From NCBI RefSeq assembly GCF_963677725.1, contig NZ_OY782507.1:4384171-4448170 (forward strand): 64,000 bases of DNA. The letters are read 5' to 3'. The notes below the pieces were generated by a model. The model made no database searches, was not told where the DNA came from, and saw only the letters and a program-made list of their open reading frames with translations. Source of the stretch: an uncultured Cohaesibacter sp. (GTDB lineage Bacteria > Pseudomonadota > Alphaproteobacteria > Rhizobiales > Cohaesibacteraceae). The translations under genes were made by a program, and so were the position numbers. This document shows, in pieces, positions 44,227-51,736 of this stretch; positions within the stretch are counted from its first letter, which is position 1, and every line of letters begins with the position of its first letter.

Positions 44227-45354
44227 ATGGCTACGCATTTTCAGGGCATAACAATATCTGAGGCTGAATTGCGAATTGTCAGTTTGCCCTTGATCACGCC
44301 GTTCGTTGTGTCGAACCAGACGATGACGGACAAGGTCTTTCCGCTACTGATCTTGCGGGCAGACGGGGTCGAGGGCTACGCGGAAGCTGTGATGGATCCG
44401 TTGCCGGACTATCTGGAAGAGACGATCCCCGGTGCGATGGCCTTTTTGAAAGATCTGATCCTGCCGCAAATTGTCGGCAAAGCCTTTTCTTCGCCAGCTG
44501 AGCTGAACCAGTTGCTTGCTCCATGGCGGGGGCACAGGATGAGCAAGGCCGTGGTGGAAATGGCCTTCTGGGATCTGTGGTGCAAGGCGCTTGATGTGCC
44601 ATTGAAGGCGGCCTTGGGCGGGATTCGCGACGCTGTGCCGGTTGGCGTTTCCATTGGTATTGCGTCAATCCCTGAGACTTTGGAGCGGATCACCATTGCC
44701 AATGAAGCGGGCTACAAGCGCACCAAACTGAAGATAGCACAAGGCCATGATCTGGCTTTGTTGGAGGCGGTGCGGGCGCAATATCCTTCAATCAAGCTGA
44801 CGGTGGATGCCAACACGGCCTATGGGTTGGCCGACCTAGCGATCTTGCGGGCAATGGATGCGTTTCAGCTTGATTATATCGAGCAGCCGTTGGCGGTGGA
44901 TGACATTCACGACCACGCGATTGTGCAGCGATCGATTGAAACGGCCATTTGCCTTGATGAATCCATTCGCACGCCAGCCGACTGCCGCAAGGCGTTGGCG
45001 TCAGAGGCTGCACGGGTGATCAATATCAAGGTCGGGCGGGTCGGTGGCTATGAGGCGGCACGAGCCATTCATGATGTGTCTGAAGCCTTCGGTGCTCCGG
45101 TCTGGTGTGGTGGCATGTTGGAGAGCGGCATTGGCCGGGCGCATAACATCCATCTGGCCAGCCTGCCCAATTTCACCAAGCCGGGGGATACCTCTTCCTC
45201 CAGCCGCTATTTCAAGCGCGACATCATCAATGAACCGCTCGAAGCAACAGATGGCTTGATGCCGGTGCCTATGGATGGGCCGGGTCTTGGTGTGTCTCTG
45301 GACTGGGCCTTCCTTGATACAGTCACCCGGTCAAAGGAAAGGATCGCTTCGTGA
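44227..45354 (+). CDS. Enolase-superfamily N-acyl/N-succinyl amino acid racemase-like enzyme
   Basis: A MLE-subgroup enolase of the OSBS/NAAAR family. ATG 44227 gives 375 residues; GTG 44218 is an alternative. All catalytic residues are visible: KxK Lys167 and Lys169, metal ligands Asp194 (VDANTAY), Glu219 (YIEQP), Asp244 (CLDES) and the second base Lys268 (INIKVGRVGG). They match the Lys163-Asp189-Glu214-Asp239-Lys263 set of Amycolatopsis NAAAR with a constant shift. Coupling to a GNAT (next gene, 4-base overlap) argues for N-succinyl-amino acid racemase rather than menaquinone synthesis. Confidence 0.88.
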   Translation: MATHFQGITISEAELRIVSLPLITPFVVSNQTMTDKVFPLLILRADGVEGYAEAVMDPLPDYLEETIPGAMAFLKDLILPQIVGKAFSSPAELNQLLAPWRGHRMSKAVVEMAFWDLWCKALDVPLKAALGGIRDAVPVGVSIGIASIPETLERITIANEAGYKRTKLKIAQGHDLALLEAVRAQYPSIKLTVDANTAYGLADLAILRAMDAFQLDYIEQPLAVDDIHDHAIVQRSIETAICLDESIRTPADCRKALASEAARVINIKVGRVGGYEAARAIHDVSEAFGAPVWCGGMLESGIGRAHNIHLASLPNFTKPGDTSSSSRYFKRDIINEPLEATDGLMPVPMDGPGLGVSLDWAFLDTVTRSKERIAS

Positions 45355-46076
45355 CATATGGTGCAAGCGGAGAGGATATTGTTCTGCGTGAGCTTTCCGG
45401 CATTGCCGAGATGCAACATTCCGAGGCCTTCCAGATTGAAGCCTGGGGGGAGGGGGAGAAGCCGGACAATGCGGACATTCTGATGGCCTTGCAGTCCGAA
45501 GGGGGACTGGTGGCCGGAGCCTTTCGAGGCGATGAGATGCTTGGCTTTCTGCTTGGCTTTCCAACCGTCACGCCGGGCTTACAGCATTCTCACAGGCTGG
45601 CGGTCAAGCCCACTTTGCGGGGAGTGGGGCTTGGGGCAAAGCTGAAATGGTTCCAGCGTGACTGGTGCCTTGCACGCGGTGTGACCCAAGTGCGCTGGAC
45701 CTATGATCCCCTGCGGGCGGTGAATGCGGGCCTCAATATCGGCGTGCTGGGCGCTGTGGTGCGCGATTATTATGTCGATTATTATGGTGCGATGCCGGGG
45801 ATGAATGCGGGGCTGCCCTCCGACCGGATCATGGCGGTCTGGTATCTGGACAGCGAACGGGTCGCGGCGCGGGCGAAAGCCGAAGGAGCTGCTCCGCAAG
45901 ATGTAGCAACAGAAAAGGTCTCAATCCCGCGCGACATCGATGCCCTGTTGGCCGAAGACCCGGACGCTGCACTGGCCGAGCGCTTGCGGGTGCGTGACGC
46001 ACTGCAAATGGCTTTTCATTCGGGGCGCCAGATTGTCGGCTTTGACAAGGCAAGCTGCTCCTATCATCTGGCCTGA
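45351..46076 (+). CDS. GNAT-like acyltransferase (COG3375 type), racemase partner
   Basis: The 241-residue protein starts at GTG 45351, overlapping the racemase by 4 bases. It has an acetyl-CoA-fold core with SHRLAVKPTLRGVGLGAKLKWFQR (about 81-104), the R-x-x-G-x-G/A acyl-CoA loop, then RWTYDPLRAVNAGLNIGVLGAV. In other bacteria this GNAT type is known next to N-succinyl amino acid racemases, where it N-succinylates D-amino acids using succinyl-CoA. Substrate assignment here rests on that pairing. Confidence 0.85.
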   Translation: MTYGASGEDIVLRELSGIAEMQHSEAFQIEAWGEGEKPDNADILMALQSEGGLVAGAFRGDEMLGFLLGFPTVTPGLQHSHRLAVKPTLRGVGLGAKLKWFQRDWCLARGVTQVRWTYDPLRAVNAGLNIGVLGAVVRDYYVDYYGAMPGMNAGLPSDRIMAVWYLDSERVAARAKAEGAAPQDVATEKVSIPRDIDALLAEDPDAALAERLRVRDALQMAFHSGRQIVGFDKASCSYHLA

Positions 46077-46120
46077 TCTCGCCATATGAGGTCCAATCTC
46101 GCCATATGAAGTCCAATCTC
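46076..46120. repeat. 20-bp tandem repeat between convergent genes
   Basis: ATCTCGCCATATGAGGTCCA (46076-46095) is repeated as ATCTCGCCATATGAAGTCCA (46096-46115), with a third start ATCTC at 46116. One mismatch in 20. It fills the gap between the GNAT stop and the LysR stop. Confidence 0.85.
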
Positions 46121-46121
46121 G

Positions 46122-47006
46122 TCAGGCACTTTCGAGATAGTCGTTGAGATGAGATGTGATGGTCTCAACGATGCTTCTGGTCGGCGCGCTCTCCACATAG
46201 GAGGCCGTGAAAGAGAGATCCTTGAGCATTACGTCGGTATTCAATTCCACCAGACGGCCGTCTTTCAATTCGTCATGGACAATGATTTTCGGCAGCGCGC
46301 AGATGCCATAGCCAGCGCATGTCAACTCACGCAGGGCGCCAATCGACGTTGAGGTGCTGATATTGAGCGGCCCTTCGTGGCTGGAGGATAGAAGGGTCTG
46401 GATTTCCTTGCCTGGACGGCTGGAGCGGGAAAAGGTCAGCAGGCGGTGGGCGGCGAGATCGCTGACGTGCCACCGCTCATGTTCGCTGGCAATGGCCTTG
46501 GTGGCAGCAAAAATCATTTCATAGCCACAAATGGGCTGGTTGCTGATGCTTGCCTCGGACACTGGCCCCATCAGAAAGGCAAGGTCGGCATCACGCGCCA
46601 GAAGCGCATTGCGCAAATTGTTTGTGGTATCGACCGACAGTTCGAAGGCAATGCCGGGGATGACTTTGCCGACATAGGCCAGAAAGTCCGGCAACCAGCT
46701 GCAGGCGATGGTTTCGGCCGCTCCCAGACGGATGGTCTGGATGATGCGGGTTGTTTCGGAAAAGCTGTCGAGGATCTGCTGGTCTAGCGCCATCAGCTTT
46801 TCGGCATAGGGGAAGAGCTTGCGCCCTGCGGGCGTCAGAGTCGCGTTACGCACATCGCGCTGGAAGACCTCGACGCCTAGATCCTGTTCCAAAATCTGAA
46901 TGCGGGCGGAGACGGCGGGCTGGGTCAAATGCAGATGCTTGGAAGCGGAGCGGAAGCTGCCCAAGGTCGCGACCCAGTAGAATGTGTCTATATTTCTGAC
47001 TTTCAA
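46122..47006 (-). CDS. LysR-family transcriptional regulator
   Basis: The 294-residue protein has a winged HTH at residues 1-60 (TLGSFRSASKHLHLTQPAVSARIQILE) and a substrate-binding domain from about 90. It starts at TTG 47004-47006; no ATG with the family N-terminus exists. It is divergent from the DUF1445-TRAP unit, and the 129-base shared region contains a palindrome fitting a LysR site. Thus it is the likely regulator of that unit. It converges with the GNAT gene. Confidence 0.93.
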   Translation of the reverse strand: MKVRNIDTFYWVATLGSFRSASKHLHLTQPAVSARIQILEQDLGVEVFQRDVRNATLTPAGRKLFPYAEKLMALDQQILDSFSETTRIIQTIRLGAAETIACSWLPDFLAYVGKVIPGIAFELSVDTTNNLRNALLARDADLAFLMGPVSEASISNQPICGYEMIFAATKAIASEHERWHVSDLAAHRLLTFSRSSRPGKEIQTLLSSSHEGPLNISTSTSIGALRELTCAGYGICALPKIIVHDELKDGRLVELNTDVMLKDLSFTASYVESAPTRSIVETITSHLNDYLESA

Positions 47007-47042
47007 GGGAAATTGCCAAGTTGGAGGGACGGATTAATCGAG

Positions 47043-47080
47043 ATGATAAAAATAATCTATCATGGAATGATAAAAATATC
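47043..47080. promoter_or_regulatory. Candidate LysR operator in the divergent region
   Basis: ATGATA-N9-TATCAT (47043-47063) is a perfect interrupted palindrome of T-N11-A type. Directly downstream a second ATGATAAAAATA repeat at 47067-47078 contains GATA-N4-TATC. This fits the two-site (recognition and activation) layout of LysR regulators. Confidence 0.6.
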
Positions 47081-47135
47081 GATTTGATTTTTCCAACGGT
47101 TTTGGCATGCTGGTTTTCAATAAGGGAAAATCTGC

Positions 47136-47945
47136 ATGTTTGATTATGAAGTGCTGAAATCGAAGGCCCCGCAGGCTTTGCGTCAGATCATCCGGGATGG
47201 GCAGTATCAGGCTCATACGGCTGGTCTGGCGAAGGGATATCTGCAAGCCAACCTGATGATATTGCCAAAGACTTATGCGCTTGACTTCATGCGCTTTTGC
47301 CAGCGCAATCCCAAGCCATGTCCCTTGATCGCGGTCTCTGACACCGGCAATCCATTTTTGGAGACGGCGGGCTTGGATATTGACATTCGCACGGATGTGC
47401 CTGCCTACAACATTTATCGTGATGGCCAACTGGCAGAGCAGGCCCATGACATATCGTCGCTATGGGATGACGAAATGGTGACTTTTGCGCTTGGTTGTTC
47501 CTTCACCTTTGAACATGCCCTGCTGGAAGCGGGCATCGATGTCTGGCATATTAGCAACAACACAACCGTGCCGATGTTCAAGACGTCGATTGAAACGGTG
47601 CCTGCAGGGGCTTTTTCCGGTGAGACGGTTGTCTCCATGCGGATGATCCCGCAAGATCGGGTTGAAGAGGTTTATGCCATTTGTCGGCAGTTCCCGCTGG
47701 CTCATGGGGCTCCCCTTCATGCCGGCGATCCAGCAGCCATCGGCATCAAGGATTTGATGCAGCCAGACTGGGGTGACATGGCGCCGAGCCAGCCCGGCTG
47801 TGTCCCTGTTTTCTGGGCTTGCGGTGTCACGCCGCAGGTCGCCATCAGAGCCGCCAAACTGCCACTTAGTATTGCGCACAAGCCGGGTCACATGCTGGTG
47901 ACCGATATACCGGACGGTGCTGAAATACCAATAATGAAACAATAA
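47136..47945 (+). CDS. D-glutamate cyclase-like / putative hydro-lyase (DUF1445)
   Basis: The 269-residue protein belongs to the DUF1445 family (UPF0317). It has the motifs TFALGCSFTFEHALLEAGI (about 112-130) and NNTTVPMFKT (about 140-149), plus the C-terminal GVTPQVAI and KPGHMLVTDI. The mammalian mitochondrial relative converts D-glutamate to 5-oxo-D-proline; the bacterial reaction is mostly untested. ATG 47136 follows AAGGGA. It leads the TRAP operon, so it likely acts on an imported substrate. Confidence 0.85.
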   Translation: MFDYEVLKSKAPQALRQIIRDGQYQAHTAGLAKGYLQANLMILPKTYALDFMRFCQRNPKPCPLIAVSDTGNPFLETAGLDIDIRTDVPAYNIYRDGQLAEQAHDISSLWDDEMVTFALGCSFTFEHALLEAGIDVWHISNNTTVPMFKTSIETVPAGAFSGETVVSMRMIPQDRVEEVYAICRQFPLAHGAPLHAGDPAAIGIKDLMQPDWGDMAPSQPGCVPVFWACGVTPQVAIRAAKLPLSIAHKPGHMLVTDIPDGAEIPIMKQ

Positions 47946-48085
47946 TAATTCACCACTCAGACCCTGTTCGGCAGGTCCACCAAAGCGGGCAATCCGGATG
48001 GGTACCAGATTAACAAAATGGCATGATCACGCTTCCTTTCCGGGGGTGAATGTCATGCTTTCAGGGGAAAGACACGGAGCATCCA

Positions 48086-49123
48086 ATGAAAAAGTTTCTA
48101 CTCGCCTTCACCGCAGCCGCGGCCCTTTCTGCACCGGCAGCAGCCGAGCAACTCAATGTGGTTGGTAGCTGGTCAAGCCTGCCTCTTTACAAGGCTTATG
48201 AAGCGCCATTCTGGGGTAAAACCTTGCCTGAGGCCTCTGATGGCAAAATCACCCCGCAGGTGACGACCCACAACGAGATGAATCTGGGCGTGGCTGACGT
48301 GTTCCGTCTGCTGGGGCAGGGCGTCTATGACGTGGCAATGACCGTTGGTGACTATGCTGTCTCGGACGCTCCTGAATTGGAAGGTCTTGATGTGCCTCTG
48401 GTGGCCATGGATGCTGACAAGGCCAAGGCAGCAGTCGACGCCGCCCGTCCGATGGTTGAGGAAATTTTCACCAACCGCTTCAATTCCAAACTTCTGGCGA
48501 TTGCGCCCTATCCACCGCAGGTTGTCTTCTGCAACAAGGAAGTGTCCAAACTTGACGATCTAGCAGGGCTGAAAGTGCGCGCCTCTGGCCGTATGACCGC
48601 TAAATTCCTTGAAGCTCTTGGGGCCGAAGGCGTCAATGTGGCTTTCTCCGAAGTGCCGGGTGCCTTGCAGAAAGGCGTTGTGGACTGTGCTGTGACCGGC
48701 GCTGGTTCGGGCTATAGCGCTGGCTGGTGGGAAGTCTCCACCCATCTGCTGACCATTCCGCTTGGCGGCTGGGATCCGGTGGTGACCGCGATGAATATGG
48801 ACAAATGGAAGTCGCTTGATGCCGACACCCAGAAGCTGATCATGGATCAGATTTCGGCCAATTTCGAAGCCCCGGCATGGGAAGACGCGCAAGGCGCATT
48901 GGTCAATGACATTGCCTGCCTGACCGGAAATGGTGACTGCAAATCCGGTGACAAACGCTCGATGGTTCTGGTTGAGGCTTCCGAGGCTGATATTGCCAAG
49001 GCACGCGAAATCCTTGAAAGCAAGGTTCTGCCAGAATGGGCCGAACGTGCAGGTGGTGACTGGGCCAAGCGCTGGAATGACAGCGTGGGTAAGGTTGTCG
49101 GCGTTTCCATCCCAGCCAAGTAG
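48086..49123 (+). CDS. dctP: TRAP transporter substrate-binding protein (DctP family)
   Basis: The 345-residue protein has a Sec signal peptide MKKFLLAFTAAAALSAPAAA and a DctP fold with the GLKVRASGRMTAKFLEALGA segment, whose Arg usually binds a carboxylate. ATG 48086 follows ACGGAG; an in-frame ATG at 48050 would spoil the signal peptide. DctQ and DctM follow directly. Substrate class is predicted as a carboxylated compound; it cannot be named. Confidence 0.94.
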   Translation: MKKFLLAFTAAAALSAPAAAEQLNVVGSWSSLPLYKAYEAPFWGKTLPEASDGKITPQVTTHNEMNLGVADVFRLLGQGVYDVAMTVGDYAVSDAPELEGLDVPLVAMDADKAKAAVDAARPMVEEIFTNRFNSKLLAIAPYPPQVVFCNKEVSKLDDLAGLKVRASGRMTAKFLEALGAEGVNVAFSEVPGALQKGVVDCAVTGAGSGYSAGWWEVSTHLLTIPLGGWDPVVTAMNMDKWKSLDADTQKLIMDQISANFEAPAWEDAQGALVNDIACLTGNGDCKSGDKRSMVLVEASEADIAKAREILESKVLPEWAERAGGDWAKRWNDSVGKVVGVSIPAK

Positions 49124-49133
49124 GATTTGAGTG

Positions 49134-49694
49134 ATGCTTGAGGACAAGGCAGAACGCATCCTACTCGCCATACGGCAATGGAATAGACGGATTGCTATGG
49201 CCACCGGCTTGATGCTGTTGGCGTGTGCCGGACTGGTGCTGGTGGATATCACCATGCGCCAGCTTGGCACCTCCCTTGGTGGGACAGACGAGATTTCCGG
49301 CTATGTCATGGCGATTGCAACGGCTTGGGGAATGAGTTTTGCTCTGACCGAGCTCTCTCATGTACGCATCGATTTTCTGCGGAGTGCTGCTCCGCGGAAA
49401 ATCCGCATCTTTTTCGATTTGCTGGCACTGCTTACCCTTGCGGTGACGGTGGCGGTGATTGCCAAACAATGCTGGCCGGTGGTGGCGACTTCCCTGAAGA
49501 ATGCCTCCACGGCCAATACGCCGCTTGAAACTCCTCTATCGTGGGTTCAGATCCCCTGGTTTGCGGGCTGGATCTGGTTTGCAATATCGAGTTGGCTGGT
49601 GTTTATGGCTGCGTCGATATTGGTGATCAAAGGGCGCTTTGCCAAGGTTGACCAAACCATCGGCATTGCCAGCGCGCAGGAGGAATGGCTGTGA
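49134..49694 (+). CDS. dctQ: TRAP transporter small permease (DctQ)
   Basis: DctQ is the four-helix membrane subunit of TRAP transporters. The product has about 186 residues with four hydrophobic segments (about 20-42, 53-75, 92-112, 133-158). The GTDEISGYVMAIATAWGMSFAL segment is typical. ATG 49134 has AGGA 7 bases upstream; GTG 49131 is also possible. It ends in GTGA, shared with dctM. Confidence 0.92.
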   Translation: MLEDKAERILLAIRQWNRRIAMATGLMLLACAGLVLVDITMRQLGTSLGGTDEISGYVMAIATAWGMSFALTELSHVRIDFLRSAAPRKIRIFFDLLALLTLAVTVAVIAKQCWPVVATSLKNASTANTPLETPLSWVQIPWFAGWIWFAISSWLVFMAASILVIKGRFAKVDQTIGIASAQEEWL

Positions 49695-50974
49695 TCCCGT
49701 TTATCTCCATTGGCCTTCTGGGGCTGCTTTCGCTCTCCATTCCTGTTGGCATCGTGCTGTTTTTGCTCGGTTTCGGGATCGATCAGTTTTTCAGTTTCTT
49801 CCCGCTGTTGCGTGGTCTGGGCAATATGGTCTGGTCGACATCCAACAGTGCCACCCTGATTGCCATTCCCTTTTTCGTTCTGTTGGGGGAAGTGCTGGTG
49901 CGCAGTGGCATCGCCGAACGCACCTATTCAGCGCTCGACAAATGGGTGTCGTGGATGCCCGGCGGGCTCATCCATGCCAATGTGGCCACCGCCACGATGT
50001 TCTCGGCAACCTCTGGCTCGTCGGTGGCGACGGCTGCGACGGTTGCAACCGTTGCCATGCCGCAAGCGGACCGGCTGGGTTATGATCCGAAACTCTTTTC
50101 CGGCGCGATTGCGGCGGGGGGGACATTGGGGATCATGATCCCGCCATCGATCAATCTGATCGTTTATGGGTTTCTGACCCAAACCTCGATCCCGCAATTG
50201 TTTCTTGCCGGTTTGTTGCCCGGTGTCATTCTGGCGGTCGGTTTCATGGCTGCGACGGCGGGGCTTTGCACCATCTGGCCGCAGTTGGGTGGGAAAAGGC
50301 GCACCTTCCCGCTGAAGGTGATGATTGGTGGTTTGGCAGAATTGATGCCCATTGTGCTGTTATTCTCGGCCATCATTGGCGCGATCTACAAGGGTTGGGC
50401 CACGCCGACCGAAGCGGCTTCTGTCGGGGTCGGTGGCGCCCTGGTGATTGCCATGATGTTCGGGGGTGTGTCTTGGCGGATGCTGGCGGACAGCATGATT
50501 GGCACGGTCAAGGTGACCTCGATGATCATGCTGGTGATCATTGGCGCCTCATTCCTCAACTTCACCCTGTCTGCGGCCGGTCTCAGTCAGGAAATGCGCA
50601 ACATTCTCGACAATCTCGGGGTGGGGCCCTTGTTGACCATTCTGGTTGTGGTGCTGGTCTATATCGTGCTCGGATTTTTCATCGAGACCCTGTCTTTGAT
50701 GGTGGTGACAATCCCGATTGTCGTGCCGATTGTCACGGGGCTTGGCTATGACCCGGTCTGGTTCGGTATCCTGATGATCGTTCTGATCGAAATGGCGCTC
50801 ATCACACCGCCCGTTGGCCTCAATCTCTATGTGGTTCAGGGGGCACGGAAAAGCGGCAACATGAGCGAAGTGATGTTGGGGGCGGCTCCCTATGCCCTGA
50901 TCATGCTGGTCATGGTGGGCGTGTTGATAGCCTACCCGGATCTGGCGTTGATCCTGCCACGGCTGCTGCAATAG
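49691..50974 (+). CDS. dctM: TRAP transporter large permease (DctM)
   Basis: DctM carries the sodium-coupled transport path. I prefer GTG 49691 (427 residues, MIPFISIGLLGLL) because AGGAGGA lies 6 bases before it and it makes a GTGA overlap with dctQ; ATG 49685 is too near the RBS. About 11-12 helices and the family segments GGLIHANVATATMFSATSGS and TLGIMIPPSINLIVYG are visible. It completes the DctPQM set. Confidence 0.94.
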   Translation: MIPFISIGLLGLLSLSIPVGIVLFLLGFGIDQFFSFFPLLRGLGNMVWSTSNSATLIAIPFFVLLGEVLVRSGIAERTYSALDKWVSWMPGGLIHANVATATMFSATSGSSVATAATVATVAMPQADRLGYDPKLFSGAIAAGGTLGIMIPPSINLIVYGFLTQTSIPQLFLAGLLPGVILAVGFMAATAGLCTIWPQLGGKRRTFPLKVMIGGLAELMPIVLLFSAIIGAIYKGWATPTEAASVGVGGALVIAMMFGGVSWRMLADSMIGTVKVTSMIMLVIIGASFLNFTLSAAGLSQEMRNILDNLGVGPLLTILVVVLVYIVLGFFIETLSLMVVTIPIVVPIVTGLGYDPVWFGILMIVLIEMALITPPVGLNLYVVQGARKSGNMSEVMLGAAPYALIMLVMVGVLIAYPDLALILPRLLQ

Positions 50975-50996
50975 GCTCAAAACAAAGGAAATGGCA

Positions 50997-51650
50997 ATGC
51001 AATTTGAATGCAATGGGACGGCGATTGATGTCGCCGTTGACCAGCTGATTGTGGCTGGATGGACTGGACGCAATATTGATGCGGTTCAGCATCATATCGA
51101 CGAATTGGCGGCCATCGGTGTTGCGCCTCCGACCGAGGTGCCGCTCTATTATCGAGTGTCGAATGCCTTGTTGATGCAGGATGATGTCATTCAGGTGCTG
51201 GGCGAGGAAAGCTCTGGCGAAGTGGAACCGCTGATCCTGCAAGTGGCTGGCACGCTTTATCTCGGTCTTGGCTCTGACCATACGGACCGGGGACTTGAGG
51301 CCCATTCGGTGGCAGCGTCAAAGCAGATTTGCGCCAAGCCGGTGGCCTGTGAGGTCTGGGTCTTTGATGAGGTGGCCGATCATCTCGACCAGATTGAGCT
51401 TAAATGCTCGATCAGGGAAGAGGGCGCTTGGGTGCCTTATCAGGATGGCACTTTGGCGAGCATCCGTCCGCTGGCGGAGTTGATGAAAGGCGCGCACTTT
51501 GCCGACAATATGGCGATGCTCTGTGGCACCCTTGGCGCCATTGGCGGGGTGCGCCCGGCCTCTGACTATAAAATGGAAATGGTCGATCCGGTGCTTGGCC
51601 GAACCATTGGCTTTTCTTATAAGGCAAACAGCCTGCCAGTGATCAGCTAA
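50997..51650 (+). CDS. DUF2848 protein
   Basis: The 217-residue protein matches the DUF2848 family as I know it: VAGWTGRNIDAVQHHIDELAAIGVAPP near the start, a LGSDHTDRGLEAHSVAASKQ core, and MLCGTLGAIGGVRPA. The function is unproven; the family is commonly found with amidases and TRAP transporters. ATG 50997 is favoured over 50991 because AAAGGAA ends at 50990. It lies 22 bases after dctM. Confidence 0.85.
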   Translation: MQFECNGTAIDVAVDQLIVAGWTGRNIDAVQHHIDELAAIGVAPPTEVPLYYRVSNALLMQDDVIQVLGEESSGEVEPLILQVAGTLYLGLGSDHTDRGLEAHSVAASKQICAKPVACEVWVFDEVADHLDQIELKCSIREEGAWVPYQDGTLASIRPLAELMKGAHFADNMAMLCGTLGAIGGVRPASDYKMEMVDPVLGRTIGFSYKANSLPVIS

Positions 51651-51669
51651 CCAAATCTACGAATTATCA

Positions 51670-51690
51670 GCGCCGGGCATGTCCCGGCGC
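51670..51690 (+). promoter_or_regulatory. Hairpin between the DUF2848 and amidase genes
   Basis: GCGCCGGG-catgt-CCCGGCGC is a perfect 8-bp GC stem, followed by TTCGTTTG rather than a real U run. It may reduce or stabilise read-through into the amidase gene. Confidence 0.5.
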
Positions 51691-51736
51691 TTCGTTTGAG
51701 CGTCTGTCCGTGTGCGACTGTGCGAAGGAGTGAAAT

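Noticed and set aside
44227-45354. Menaquinone o-succinylbenzoate synthase (menC)
   Set aside because: The fold family is shared, but no men gene is near and the GNAT partner with 4-base overlap argues for the racemase role.
46076-46120. CRISPR-like repeat
   Set aside because: The units are directly adjacent with no spacers, only two and a quarter copies, and no cas genes.
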